A DNA stretch of 64,000 nt from Dyadobacter linearis. GTDB lineage: Bacteria > Bacteroidota > Bacteroidia > Cytophagales > Spirosomataceae. Under the pieces are notes generated by a model. It was not told the origin of the DNA, made no database searches, and saw nothing but the letters and a program-made list of their open reading frames with translations. Location: assembly GCF_907165045.1 (NCBI RefSeq), contig NZ_CAJRAU010000002.1, positions 248,001-312,000 of the forward strand, in the 5' to 3' direction. Both the position numbers and the translations under genes were made by a program. Below, piece after piece: positions 7,138 to 16,160 of this stretch (position 1 is its first letter; each line of letters opens with the position of its first letter).

Positions 7138-10100
7138 ATGAATATTATGCGGTCAGTGCCACTTTTTTTAATTTTTATCTTACTCAATTTCGGCTATGAT
7201 TTCAGGAAGCCAGCAGACAAGTCCCACGAAATCAATGCAGAAGATACCCAGCTGAGAGCTGTCGCAAGCGGTGATGGTGAAACAATCAGCATTTCGAAAG
7301 GCACTGGCGGTCAGCCTATATTGGTTCAAAATGCAAAAAAAGATTTCCGTCCCTACCTGCACCCAATAGTAGCACCCGACGGAAAAGGCATCCTCACTGA
7401 ATACAGCCCCGGACACCACAAACATCAAACCGGCATTTACTGGGGCTATACCCGCGTAAACGGCCGTGACTATTTTCATCATCCCGAAGCTTCGTATTGG
7501 AGAAAAGTATCCTCGCAAATCATCGAAAAAGAAGGTGTTGAGGTAAAGTGGCAGACGGTTTATGATTTGCTGGATTCTACTGGCACCGCCGTGCTGACGG
7601 AGACGCAAAACTGGTCAATGCGCGTGAAAAATGGCAAATATTTTCTGGACCTGGAATGGAATGGGGAGGCTAAGACAGATGTGACATTTGGTAAATATGA
7701 TTACGGCGGGCTGTTTGTGAGAATGCCCTGGAAACAAGGCATTAAAGGCGAAGTAGTGAATGCCGCGCGGCAGAAAAATGAAAAAGCAGAAGGCCAGGCT
7801 GCCATGTGGGTGGATATTGGCATGCAGGTAGCCGGTCGAGATGACCTGGCGCACATTGCAATTTTTGACCACCCCGAAAACAACGGTTACCCGCAAACCT
7901 GGCGTGTGGACCCGCAACTCGGCGCCGGCCCGGCGCGTGCAAGAAAAGGTGACTGGCATCTTAAAAAAGGCGAAACCGAAGTAATCAAGCACGAGCTGGT
8001 AGTATATACCGGCGAGTTGAATGACGTAGAATTGAACAAAACTTTCGGTGAGTTTATCGGAAATAATGGTACTTATAATACTGCTGCATTGTGGGCAATT
8101 GCGCAAAAAGAGGGTAGGGAGGCTAAGTTTCTGAGTGCGCAGGAGGCAGTGGCGGCGATGACGATAAAAGATGGTTTTCAGGTGAATGCCTGGGCTTCCG
8201 AACCGATGATGACGCAGCCGATGGCGTTTTGCTGGGATGACCGTGGGAGAATGTGGATCGCGGAAAATAAGGATTACGAGTCACGAGGAAAAGGGTTTTC
8301 GAATGCAGGAAACAGCCGCATTTTGATTTTGGAAGATACAGATCACGATGGCGTGGCAGATACGAAGAAAGTGTTCATGGAGGGTATTGCATTCCCTTCC
8401 GCACTTGCGGTCGGTTTCGATGGTGTGTTTGTCGGTGCGCCGCCAAATTTGCTTTTTGTCCCCGATAAAAATGGCGATGATAAGGCTGATATGGAGGATA
8501 TTGAGGTTCGCCTGACCGGCTGGGGAATCCGCGACCGGCACGAAACATTGAATAGTTTTCACTGGGGACCAGATGGTTGGCTGTACGGTTTGCAAGGTTT
8601 TGCAACACCTTCGAAAGTCGGCAAGCCAGTTGGAAAAGGCCAACTTTTCAAGCACAAAGATCCTTTCCCGGAGGATATGCAGGTCGAAAATGGCGTAGAT
8701 ATCAATGGCGGTGTGTGGCGCTATCATCCTACCAAAAAGATCTTCGAAGTGGTCGCACACGGTTTCAGCAATCCATGGGGAGTTGATTTTGATGCAAAGG
8801 GTCAAATGCTTATAACTGCCTGTGTAATACCGCATTTATGGCACGTAATTCCTGGTGGGATTTACCATCGCCAGGGCGGACAGCATTTCAATCCTTATGT
8901 TTATAATGATATCAAAACCATCGCTGACCATACCCACCGATCTGCGCATGGTGGCGCGCGTGTGTATCAGTCGGATGCATTTCCTGACAATGAAAAGGGT
9001 AAGATCTTCATGGCCAATATTCATGAACACGGTATTTTGTCGGACATCCTTAAACCGAAAGGTTCCGGCTTTTCAGGCAAGCACGGAGACGATTTTATGA
9101 TGGCCAACAATGCGCAGTGGGTAGGTTTTAGTATGGAAATCGGGCCCGAAGGTGCGATGTACGTGCTGGACTGGCATGATGCGGATATTTGTGGCTCTGA
9201 TGTACTCAATTCTGAAACCGGTCGTATTTTTAGAATTACTCCTAAAAAATCGCTCGCAGAGGATTGGAAAGGAAGGTATTCGGATTTAAACAAAATGAAG
9301 GATACTGAACTCGCCGATTTGCAGACTAGCAAAAGCGACTGGCACGCGCGCCGGGCGAGAATCATTTTACAGAACAGAGCTGGAAAAGGGAAAATGGATC
9401 CCGCTGCATTAAAAAAGTTGAGTGAAACCTACCAATCCGCAACTGACGCCGACCATCGCCTCAGAGCAATGTGGACACTAAATATTACTGGTAACCTTGA
9501 TGAAAATGTATTGACAAAGGCACTCGGAGATCAGGATCCTTACATTCGAAGCTGGGCTGTGCAGTTTTTGACAGAAGAAAGCAAGCCTTCGATAAATGCG
9601 ATCGTGAAATTCACGAAAATGGCAGTTGAGGAAAAGTCGGCCGTGGTGAGGCTTTACCTCGCGGCGGCATTGCAGCGAATGGACGATGCTGCAAAGTGGA
9701 GTGTAGCAGCTGGGTTGCTCACACATCCAGAAGATTCGGAAGACCATAACCTGCCTAAAATGATCTGGTTTGGCATTGAGCCGCTGGTGAAAGCAAATCC
9801 GGTAAAGGCACTTGCGATGGCAGAAAAGTCAAAAATTCCGATGGTAACGCAGTTTATTGCACGCCGGACTGTTGATGCGGATCAGATTGAAATGCTCGTA
9901 AACACAATTGGCAAGGCGCCGGTAAACCGGACCAATTTGCTGGAAGGAATGCGCGACGGGCTGGATGGCAGAACTGATATTAAAACGCCGGGAAACTGGA
10001 ATGCGGTTTTTGCCAAACTTAAACAAGCCGACAACACAACTGCAAAACTGGCGACCGAATTGTCGAGACAGTTTGGAGATACGGAAGCTTCGAAAACCGA

Positions 10101-10983
10101 TCTGGCAATCTTGAAAAACAAAACTGCGCCGATAGAACAGCGAAGCAAGGCTTTGCAATCGCTCACAAACCGGCAGAGACCCGAGTTGCTGAAAGAACTG
10201 CCTGCATTGCTGGACGACAATAAATTGCGTCTGGATGTCATCAGGAGTATTGCCGCATTTGACAACGAGCCTCTGGCCAAGTCTTTGATCGAGCGTTACC
10301 CGAAATTGAACAATGCAGAAAAGTCAGAGGCGGTACAAACGCTGGCTTCGCGACCTAAGTCTGGCTGGTTGCTGACCCAGGCGATTTCGAAAAACGCGAT
10401 ACCCAAAAAAGACGTTCCGACTTTCGTCGCGCGGCAGTTGCGACGGGTAGTTGGAAGTGGTTTTGTAGAAGTGTGGGGGCCGATCGATCACGTTGCTTTT
10501 GATGAAAAGGCTTATAAAAAATACAAGAATATGCTTACTGATCAGTCAGTTGCCGCGGCAAGCAAAGCAAATGGGCGGATGGTTTTTCAAAACACCTGTG
10601 CGCCTTGCCACAAATTGTATGGCGAAGGTGGTATTATCGGCCCCGAATTAACAGGCTCTAACCGCGCCAATCTCGATTATTTGCTTGGCAATATCCTCGA
10701 TCCAAGCGGTGAAATCCAGGACGATTATAAGATGGTAGTAGTAACCACCCGTGACGGCCGGACTTATGTCGGGAATATCGCGAAGGAAACCGAACGGCAA
10801 GTTACTTTGCGAATTGTCGGTCAGGATGCGGTAAATATCAATAAATCAGATATTCAAACGCGCGAAGTAACCCCGGCGTCTATGATGCCAACCGGCTTAT
10901 TAGAAAACCTGAGCGACAAAGAAGTAAAAGAGTTGATAGCGTATTTGAAAACGAGCGCACAGGTAGCATTGCCGGGGAAATGA
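7138..10983 (+). CDS. DUF6807 - PVC-type dehydrogenase - HEAT - cytochrome c fusion protein
   Basis: Exported 1281-residue protein; a hydrophobic signal occupies residues about 4-18. Residues about 50-310 are DUF6807 (PmoA-like; GHHKHQTGIYWGYTRVNG). About 330-740 is a PVC-type membrane-bound dehydrogenase N-terminal domain, a beta-propeller (WIAENKDYESRGKG; DWHDADICGS). About 750-1110 is alpha-helical HEAT-like repeats. About 1140-1281 is a class I cytochrome c with heme motif C1154-APC-H1158 and a likely Met ligand in TPASMMPTG. Known architecture in Planctomycetes and Bacteroidota, inferred to oxidise sugars or related compounds in the periplasm and pass electrons to the respiratory chain. 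The DUF6807 module at the front is less usual. Substrate unknown. The gene stands alone; no terminator was found. Confidence 0.88.
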   Translation: MNIMRSVPLFLIFILLNFGYDFRKPADKSHEINAEDTQLRAVASGDGETISISKGTGGQPILVQNAKKDFRPYLHPIVAPDGKGILTEYSPGHHKHQTGIYWGYTRVNGRDYFHHPEASYWRKVSSQIIEKEGVEVKWQTVYDLLDSTGTAVLTETQNWSMRVKNGKYFLDLEWNGEAKTDVTFGKYDYGGLFVRMPWKQGIKGEVVNAARQKNEKAEGQAAMWVDIGMQVAGRDDLAHIAIFDHPENNGYPQTWRVDPQLGAGPARARKGDWHLKKGETEVIKHELVVYTGELNDVELNKTFGEFIGNNGTYNTAALWAIAQKEGREAKFLSAQEAVAAMTIKDGFQVNAWASEPMMTQPMAFCWDDRGRMWIAENKDYESRGKGFSNAGNSRILILEDTDHDGVADTKKVFMEGIAFPSALAVGFDGVFVGAPPNLLFVPDKNGDDKADMEDIEVRLTGWGIRDRHETLNSFHWGPDGWLYGLQGFATPSKVGKPVGKGQLFKHKDPFPEDMQVENGVDINGGVWRYHPTKKIFEVVAHGFSNPWGVDFDAKGQMLITACVIPHLWHVIPGGIYHRQGGQHFNPYVYNDIKTIADHTHRSAHGGARVYQSDAFPDNEKGKIFMANIHEHGILSDILKPKGSGFSGKHGDDFMMANNAQWVGFSMEIGPEGAMYVLDWHDADICGSDVLNSETGRIFRITPKKSLAEDWKGRYSDLNKMKDTELADLQTSKSDWHARRARIILQNRAGKGKMDPAALKKLSETYQSATDADHRLRAMWTLNITGNLDENVLTKALGDQDPYIRSWAVQFLTEESKPSINAIVKFTKMAVEEKSAVVRLYLAAALQRMDDAAKWSVAAGLLTHPEDSEDHNLPKMIWFGIEPLVKANPVKALAMAEKSKIPMVTQFIARRTVDADQIEMLVNTIGKAPVNRTNLLEGMRDGLDGRTDIKTPGNWNAVFAKLKQADNTTAKLATELSRQFGDTEASKTDLAILKNKTAPIEQRSKALQSLTNRQRPELLKELPALLDDNKLRLDVIRSIAAFDNEPLAKSLIERYPKLNNAEKSEAVQTLASRPKSGWLLTQAISKNAIPKKDVPTFVARQLRRVVGSGFVEVWGPIDHVAFDEKAYKKYKNMLTDQSVAAASKANGRMVFQNTCAPCHKLYGEGGIIGPELTGSNRANLDYLLGNILDPSGEIQDDYKMVVVTTRDGRTYVGNIAKETERQVTLRIVGQDAVNINKSDIQTREVTPASMMPTGLLENLSDKEVKELIAYLKTSAQVALPGK

Positions 10984-11022
10984 TGAAAAGGTGCAGCGCG
11001 CTGGGGGACATACGTTTAAGAA

Positions 11023-11406
11023 TTACCGCTCGCCAAAAACCTCTGCGTTGATTTCTTGGTGCGATGAGGCATATTGTAGGACTGATTTTACAAAATCATT
11101 TAGCGTTACGTCGTATTGAGAGGCAAGCAGTGCTATCTTTTTATGAAGGTCTGAGGAAACACGAATATTAAATACACCTTTGTAGGTTCTGTCCGGGGAC
11201 TTACCTAACTCTTTACAGGTTTCAATATAATCTTCAACTGCTTCCTTCATTCCCTGTTTTAGTGCTTCAACCGACGTGCCTTCGAAAGTAACCAGATCAT
11301 TGATACCGATCACTTTACCAAAAAACACCTCATCCGCGGGACTATAATGAATGCTGGCAGTATATCCCTGGTAAACGAGTGAATTAATCATTTTTGATTT
11401 TTCCAT
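11023..11406 (-). CDS. hicB: HicB-family antitoxin
   Basis: 127 residues. The first half (ASIHYSPADEVFFGKV, then TSVEALKQGMKEAVEDYIE) is the partly degenerate RNase H-like fold that caps the toxin. The second half (FNIRVSSDLHKKIALLASQ, then LNDFVKSVLQYA) is a ribbon-helix-helix DNA-binding domain, so this is an RHH-type HicB expected to repress its own operon. It overlaps the toxin gene upstream by 23 bp from the ATG at 11406, or 8 bp if the ATG at 11391 is used. The toxin-first order is the usual one for HicAB. Confidence 0.9.
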   Translation of the reverse strand: MEKSKMINSLVYQGYTASIHYSPADEVFFGKVIGINDLVTFEGTSVEALKQGMKEAVEDYIETCKELGKSPDRTYKGVFNIRVSSDLHKKIALLASQYDVTLNDFVKSVLQYASSHQEINAEVFGER

Positions 11407-11647
11407 TTTCTTTAAAATTTGCTATCAACTGTTCTATCACATATACTTTCACAATTTGCCCCGGGTGCGGCTTGTGAAGACTAATGATCCGTTTTTCTGA
11501 GTCAGCAAATTTCCGTCTGGAGCCTCCGGTTTTTCCAGAGGGCAATTCGCGATAGCCAAATGATTCCAAAACAGATATAAGCTCCTTCCAGGTAAAATCC
11601 CTAGGCTTAGTAAAAAACCGCCCGAGCAGTTTTTCTATTTGACTCAT
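11384..11647 (-). CDS. hicA: HicA-family mRNA interferase toxin
   Basis: 87 residues with the double-stranded RNA-binding-like HicA fold: FTWKELISVLESFGY, the GGSRRKF strand (typically GSH-R-F) and the catalytic-type His in SLHKPHPGQIVKVYVIEQLI. HicA cleaves mRNA and is neutralised by HicB. In many HicA proteins the Gly-Ser is followed by His; here it is Ser-Arg-Arg, so activity is likely but not certain. First gene of a two-gene leftward operon, with a perfect palindrome 18 bp upstream of its start. Confidence 0.88.
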   Translation of the reverse strand: MSQIEKLLGRFFTKPRDFTWKELISVLESFGYRELPSGKTGGSRRKFADSEKRIISLHKPHPGQIVKVYVIEQLIANFKENGKIKND

Positions 11648-11664
11648 GTGTGTGTAGTGTTTTT

Positions 11665-11689
11665 TTTGTAACTGAATATTAGTTACAAA
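11665..11689. promoter_or_regulatory. Palindromic operator candidate for hicAB
   Basis: TTTGTAACT at 11665-11673 and AGTTACAAA at 11681-11689 are perfect inverted 9-bp arms separated by GAATATT. The site lies just upstream of hicA on the transcribed side, where the ribbon-helix-helix domain of HicB would be expected to bind. No T run follows in the hicA direction, so it is not a terminator. Confidence 0.65.
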
Positions 11690-11749
11690 TTTTGGTGTAT
11701 TCTTTTACATTTCAAACAGGTTTCGCAATATTTTTTTGTGATCACTATT

Positions 11750-12334
11750 TCAACCAACCTTCAAATTCTCCGCCGCCTTTTCAACCGTTTCCCTAATCCG
11801 CTTCTCCCTAGTTTCCGGCCGTTTTGCGGCGTATATCCATTGCAGGATGAATTTTCGGGCGGAGGGGGCGAAGGCCGTGAAGTTTTCGAATGCTTTTTTG
11901 TTTTTGGCAAATGCGTGTTTGAGGTCGTCTGCAAGTACTTCGTTTTCCACGTCGGTGAGCTTTTCCCAGGAGCCGTTTTGTTTGGCGAGGTCGATTATGG
12001 CCTGGCCTTGCGGGCGCATTAACCCTAACTCTGTCATGCGGACTACGCGTTCTTTGTTGCTTTTCGCCCAGTTGCTGACGGGTTTGCGTTTCGTAAAGGT
12101 CTGGTAAACACTTTGTTCGTCACGTTTCATCGTCTTGCTATCGATCCATCCGTAACAAAGCGCGTGCTCCACAGATTCGGCATATCCGACGCTGGGAACA
12201 CCGCTGTTTTTGTTGTAGATAACAAGGTATACAACGCTCGCCGTATCTGCATTTTTGTCAAGCCACTCCCGCCATTCATTGGCGGAAGCGGCTTGGATCA
12301 CTTCTTTTCCGTCCTTAGTTTCCATTTTCTCCAA
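11750..12334 (-). CDS. YdeI/OmpD-associated family protein
   Basis: 194-residue cytoplasmic protein. The N-terminal part ANEWREWLDKNADTASVVYL and HALCYGWIDSKTMKRDEQS are signature segments of the YdeI/OmpD-associated (bacteriocin-protection-like) family; the C-terminal WIYAAKRPETREKRIRETV is its closing helical motif. The molecular function of the family is not established. The start overlaps the stop of the VOC gene upstream by 20 bp (ATG 12334) or 11 bp (ATG 12325), so the two form an operon. Confidence 0.85.
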   Translation of the reverse strand: MEKMETKDGKEVIQAASANEWREWLDKNADTASVVYLVIYNKNSGVPSVGYAESVEHALCYGWIDSKTMKRDEQSVYQTFTKRKPVSNWAKSNKERVVRMTELGLMRPQGQAIIDLAKQNGSWEKLTDVENEVLADDLKHAFAKNKKAFENFTAFAPSARKFILQWIYAAKRPETREKRIRETVEKAAENLKVG

Positions 12335-12728
12335 GAATTTCCAGATAATGCGGATTAGTCATAATACCCAGGATATTGCCGAACGGATCCACTACTGCGG
12401 CTGTCACGAATCCTTCACCTCGCTCTATAATTGGTTGGTATTCAGTTGCTCCGAGTGAAAGCAGCCTTTCCAATGTGCCGGAAAGGTCGTCAACATGCCA
12501 GGAAGTGATCGCGCCTGCGGGCTTGCCGGCAGCACCGGGCGGGGCGTACTGAGCGTCGATGATGCCAATTTCATTTTGATAATCACCGATCCGAAACTCG
12601 GAATAGCCTGGTTTGTTGTAATAAGGCTCAATGCCAAAAACCTTTGTGTACCAATCGATTGCAGCCTTGTGGTCGGCGGCATAAATAGTCATTGTTCCAA
12701 ATCCCCGAAATCCGTTTGATCCAGCCAT
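12315..12728 (-). CDS. VOC-family (glyoxalase-like) protein
   Basis: 137 residues with paired beta-alpha-beta-beta-beta modules of the vicinal oxygen chelate superfamily: FGTMTIYAADHKAAIDWYTKV at the start and SWHVDDLSGTLERLLSLGA followed by VVDPFGNILGI. The family includes glyoxalases, dioxygenases and antibiotic-binding proteins; a reaction cannot be assigned. First gene of the leftward pair with the YdeI-like gene. It is divergent from the exported redoxin gene, with 240 bp between. Confidence 0.88.
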   Translation of the reverse strand: MAGSNGFRGFGTMTIYAADHKAAIDWYTKVFGIEPYYNKPGYSEFRIGDYQNEIGIIDAQYAPPGAAGKPAGAITSWHVDDLSGTLERLLSLGATEYQPIIERGEGFVTAAVVDPFGNILGIMTNPHYLEILGENGN

Positions 12729-12968
12729 CTTGTTTTTGTTTAGTTGATCAGTTATTGATATTCAAATTAAGGAACGCGGTATGACAACAGTCTGTCAGGA
12801 GTATGTTGATCTTTTAAAAAATTGCAACAATCTTTTTTCAGCCATCCGAAATTTTATCAAAAAACGGAAAAACTTAATCGTTAACTGTAAATTTTGGTAC
12901 AAAAACAGTATTTTGTTGAAGCATTGCAATTTTCGCTTTATTAATTCCTGAATCAAACTGCCGGACTT

Positions 12969-14108
12969 ATGCGCTTACGTTTCCGAATTTCAGTCTTGTT
13001 GCTCATCATCTTTGCTGCGGCGTTCGGTAATGCAGGTGGCGCAATGCGTGCAGATCAGCCCGAAACCTTAAAAATCGGCGCGACTACTCCCGATTTCAAT
13101 TTGTTGGGTACAGATGGAAAGCGTTATTCTCTCAAAAGTTTTGCGACCGCAGATGTTCTGGCAATCGTCTTTACCTGCAACCACTGTCCCACCGCACAGG
13201 CCTACGAGGAGCGCATTAAAAAATTGACCTCGGATTTTAAAGCAAAAAAAGTGGCGGTAATTGCGATTTCATCCAACGACCCCAAAGCAATCCGGCTCGA
13301 TGAGCTGGGGTATACGGATCTGAGTGATACTTACGACGATATGAAGATCCGGGCGAAAGATATGTCCTACAATTTTCCTTATCTATATGATGGGGACGAT
13401 CAGAAAACGGCGCTCGCATACGGCCCGGTCGCAACGCCACACATTTTTATCTTTGACAAAAACCGCAAACTACAATATCACGGAAGGATCGATGATGTGG
13501 AAAAACCGACGGGTACGCCGAAAAATTTAGACGCCAGAAATGCAATAGAAGCGTTGGTTGCAGGAAAGCCGGTTCCGGTTGCTTCTACAAAAACATTCGG
13601 CTGCTCGATGAAATGGGCGGAGAAAGAATCGGGAGCGCAAAGCGAGCAGGCAGGCTGGGCCAAAGAGCCGGTAAAGCTGGAAACGATCGATGAAGCGGGT
13701 TTAAAGGAATTGATTCAAAATAAAACTGATAAGCTCCGGCTGATCAACGTTTGGGCGACGTGGTGCGGACCTTGCGTTACCGAATTTCCGGATTTTATGA
13801 CAATGCATCACATGTACCGCGGCCGCGATTTCGAGTTTGTGTCCATCAGCGCAGATAGCCCGGACAAGAAGGCAAAAGCGTTGAAATTTTTGCAGGGAAA
13901 ATACGCTTCCAACCCTAATTACATTTTTAATGTGGAAGATAAATATAAGCTGATTGAGGCAGTAGACCCGAAATGGCAGGGCGCTTTACCTTATACATTG
14001 CTTGTGGAGCCGGGTGGCAAGATCGTGTATTCGCAGCAAGGGCCGATTGATCCGGCGAAAATGAAGAAAATGATTGTCGAGAATAAATATGTAGGCAGAT
14101 TTTACTAA
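12969..14108 (+). CDS. Exported double thioredoxin-fold protein (redoxin plus TlpA-like)
   Basis: 379 residues with a signal peptide at 1-24. Residues about 35-200 are an AhpC/TSA-type redoxin in which the active site reads C70-NH-C73-P, of the type seen in redoxin-domain proteins of Planctomycetes and Bacteroidota. Residues about 230-379 are a TlpA/ResA-like thioredoxin domain with W-C266-GP-C269 and the cis-Pro segment GALPYTL. Two complete redox centres in one periplasmic chain suggest thiol-disulfide exchange, perhaps for cytochrome c or secreted-protein maturation. It lies 28 bp upstream of a sugar isomerase gene and is likely co-transcribed with it. Confidence 0.87.
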   Translation: MRLRFRISVLLLIIFAAAFGNAGGAMRADQPETLKIGATTPDFNLLGTDGKRYSLKSFATADVLAIVFTCNHCPTAQAYEERIKKLTSDFKAKKVAVIAISSNDPKAIRLDELGYTDLSDTYDDMKIRAKDMSYNFPYLYDGDDQKTALAYGPVATPHIFIFDKNRKLQYHGRIDDVEKPTGTPKNLDARNAIEALVAGKPVPVASTKTFGCSMKWAEKESGAQSEQAGWAKEPVKLETIDEAGLKELIQNKTDKLRLINVWATWCGPCVTEFPDFMTMHHMYRGRDFEFVSISADSPDKKAKALKFLQGKYASNPNYIFNVEDKYKLIEAVDPKWQGALPYTLLVEPGGKIVYSQQGPIDPAKMKKMIVENKYVGRFY

Positions 14109-14136
14109 CTAAACTATTTCAAATTTATATAGATTC

Positions 14137-15144
14137 ATGGAAGATCAAGACTTATCCAGACGTCGGTTTTTAGGCACGTCGGCGCTGGCAGCCGCAGGTT
14201 TTGCGCTGCTTCGTACACCTGTTATCGGCGCGCCGGCTTATATCAAGAACCTAGGCAAACCCAATTCACTCTTCAATGGCGTGCAGATTGGCGCGATCAC
14301 CTACTCGTGGCGCAGTATGCCGCAGGATGCGGAAAGTATATTGAAATACTGCATTGATTGCAATATCAGCGCGATTGAAATGATGGGTAACACGCCAGAG
14401 CAATTTGCCGGTGCGCCCGAAGCACCGCCTCGTCCGAACATGGCACCCGGCCCTGACGGCAAGCGCCCGGAAATGACTGAGGAGCAAAAATCGGCTATGA
14501 AAGAATATGGTACAAAAATGGCAGAGTGGCGTGCAAAGGTTTCAATGGATAAATTCACGCAGCTGCGTAAGATGTACAATGATGCCGGCGTGAGTATTTA
14601 TGCTTACAAACCCAATGCACTAGGCACTAATAATACGGATGCAGAAGTGGATTACGCATTGCGTGCCGCACGGGCGCTGGGTGCGAACCAGGCGACGGTT
14701 GAACTTCCGAATGATTCTGCTCAAACCAAGCGTTTAGGAGATATTGCTGCCAAAAACAAAACTTTCATCGCCTACCACGGTCACACCCAGCAAACACCGA
14801 CGTGGTGGGATACTGCATTGAGGCAGTCGAAATTCAATGCGATGAATCTGGATATGGGGCATTACGTAGCCGCAGGCTTCGACCCGATCGATCTGATCAA
14901 TGCGAAACATGAGCATATCAAAAGCATGCACATCAAAGACCGGAAATCGAAAGCAAACGGTGGCGCGAATCTGGTTTGGGGCACCGGCGATACACCAATT
15001 ATCCCTGTGCTGGAACTGATGCGGACCAAGAAATACAAGTTCCCGGCAACTATTGAGCTGGAATATGAAATTCCGGCGGGCTCGGACGCAGTAAAGGAAA
15101 CTGCGAAATGCGTAGAGTTCGCACGAAAGGCTTTGATGGCCTAA
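14137..15144 (+). CDS. Tat-exported sugar phosphate isomerase/epimerase-like protein
   Basis: 335 residues. A twin-arginine signal (SRRRFLGTSALAAAGFALL) at 7-25 sends the folded protein to the periplasm. The remainder is a xylose-isomerase-like TIM barrel with metal-ligand segments: Glu in ISAIEMMGN, Glu in TVELPND, His in AYHGHTQQ, Asp/His in NLDMGHY, the SMHIKDRK segment and a final Glu in TIELEYEIP. A Pro-rich insertion (residues about 88-125) is unusual. Despite the family name, members in this context act on unphosphorylated, often 3-keto, sugars; that role is inferred. Operon with the redoxin gene, closed by the terminator at 15168-15198. Confidence 0.88.
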   Translation: MEDQDLSRRRFLGTSALAAAGFALLRTPVIGAPAYIKNLGKPNSLFNGVQIGAITYSWRSMPQDAESILKYCIDCNISAIEMMGNTPEQFAGAPEAPPRPNMAPGPDGKRPEMTEEQKSAMKEYGTKMAEWRAKVSMDKFTQLRKMYNDAGVSIYAYKPNALGTNNTDAEVDYALRAARALGANQATVELPNDSAQTKRLGDIAAKNKTFIAYHGHTQQTPTWWDTALRQSKFNAMNLDMGHYVAAGFDPIDLINAKHEHIKSMHIKDRKSKANGGANLVWGTGDTPIIPVLELMRTKKYKFPATIELEYEIPAGSDAVKETAKCVEFARKALMA

Positions 15145-15167
15145 GATATTATGTTAAAAAATCAAAT

Positions 15168-15198
15168 CGGCGGCCAAAGGAGTGGTCGCCGGTTTTTT
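15168..15198 (+). terminator. Intrinsic terminator of the redoxin/isomerase operon
   Basis: CGGCGGCC/GGTCGCCG stem (one wobble), eight-base loop, six T. A GTG at 15182 that would extend the next gene lies inside this hairpin, which argues for the ATG at 15215. Confidence 0.8.
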
Positions 15199-15214
15199 AT
15201 ATCAACCATTATTT

Positions 15215-15550
15215 ATGTGGTCACCAAACACACTCTGGTTTGAAGTAGCTGTTATCAGCGCGATCTTCGCAATTGGAAATATCTTGATGGGGCATTTCGA
15301 AGAACAGACTCCAAAATTGAGAAGATTGGGAAAATATATTCTTGTTCTAATTATTGTAACTACAGTATCAAGTTTTTTCGGACGATTCTTCGCGTTCGCA
15401 TGTCTTTTGGGAATCTTCGTGCCCATGTTTCTCTACGTCCATTTATACTACCTGCCTCGAAGAAAAGGTATCAACGGAATTACTGGTGAGCCGAAACGTA
15501 AGTACTACGAATATAGAGGTTGGAATACAAACATATTTGATAAAGACTAA
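15215..15550 (+). CDS. Small integral membrane protein of unknown function
   Basis: 111 residues with about three hydrophobic helices: WFEVAVISAIFAIGNILMG near the start, then two adjoining helices from YILVLIIVTTVSSFF to FVPMFLYVHLYYLP. The tail is basic and polar. No family is recognised. It follows the operon terminator by 17 bp, so it needs its own promoter; none was identified. Confidence 0.55.
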   Translation: MWSPNTLWFEVAVISAIFAIGNILMGHFEEQTPKLRRLGKYILVLIIVTTVSSFFGRFFAFACLLGIFVPMFLYVHLYYLPRRKGINGITGEPKRKYYEYRGWNTNIFDKD

Positions 15551-15574
15551 TGATGGTGTTGATGTTTCCGCCTT

Positions 15575-15594
15575 CGTTGGTGTTGTCACCGACG
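15575..15594. repeat. REP-like hairpin upstream of the RAYT remnant
   Basis: CGTTGGTG, TTGT loop, CACCGACG (8-bp stem, one wobble). The core GGTGTTGTCACC is the reverse complement of the GGTGACAACACC core repeated three times downstream of the transposase remnant. Confidence 0.65.
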
Positions 15595-15667
15595 CAACAT
15601 GCACAAGAGCCCCTAAGCATATAATGTGACCAAAATCCCTGATTAACGTCTTAATAATAAAAGGGAA

Positions 15668-16140
15668 ATGGAAACACATTATATTCAATTCTGCACCGCT
15701 ACGATCCTTGATTGGAAGAATATCCTGGCGTCAGACAAATACAAGGACATCATCATTGAAAGCATGCGATTTTTGGTAGACAAAGGTCGGGCACAAATTC
15801 ATGGATTCGTGATTATGCCAAATCACATGCATGTTATATGGAGAATCCACAAAGATCTACTCTTGCAGGATGTACAGCGCAACTTCCTGAAATACACAGC
15901 TCAGCAGATTAAATTTGATCTCCTTGATAGTGAGAGTCTCTTGCTATTTGATTTTGAAGTACGTTCGAAAGATCGGAGGCATCAATTTTGGCGGAGAAAT
16001 CCGTTGAGCATTGACCTTTACTCACCGAAAGTATTGGAACAAAAGCTCAATTACATTCATCGAAACCCGGTGCAAAAGGTTGGAAGCTAGCTGCTCACGA
16101 ATCGGAGTATTTTTACAGTTTGTATCAGTTTTATCATTAG
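15668..16140 (+). pseudogene. REP-associated tyrosine transposase (RAYT), frameshifted
   Basis: Single-strand transposase of the IS200/Y1 superfamily, RAYT type. The first 136 codons read well: HUH site H53-M-H55 in MPNHMHVIW, the QFWRRNPLSI motif and LNYIHRNPVQ with Tyr129. At about 16073-16080 (GTGCAAAAGG) the frame runs into a stop at 16088-16090. Shifting by -1 continues the protein with GWKLAAHESEYFYSLYQFYH to a stop at 16138. After that stop the same frame still reads GANAFDFLTHYMD, the usual RAYT C-terminus, before another stop. One lost A plus at least one nonsense change explain this; a programmed shift is less likely. Its hairpins lie on both sides. Confidence 0.8.
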
Positions 16141-16160
16141 GGGGCGAATGCTTTTGATTT

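Noticed and set aside
15182..15214. GTG start extending the small membrane protein by 11 residues
   Set aside because: The GTG lies inside the terminator hairpin of the preceding operon.
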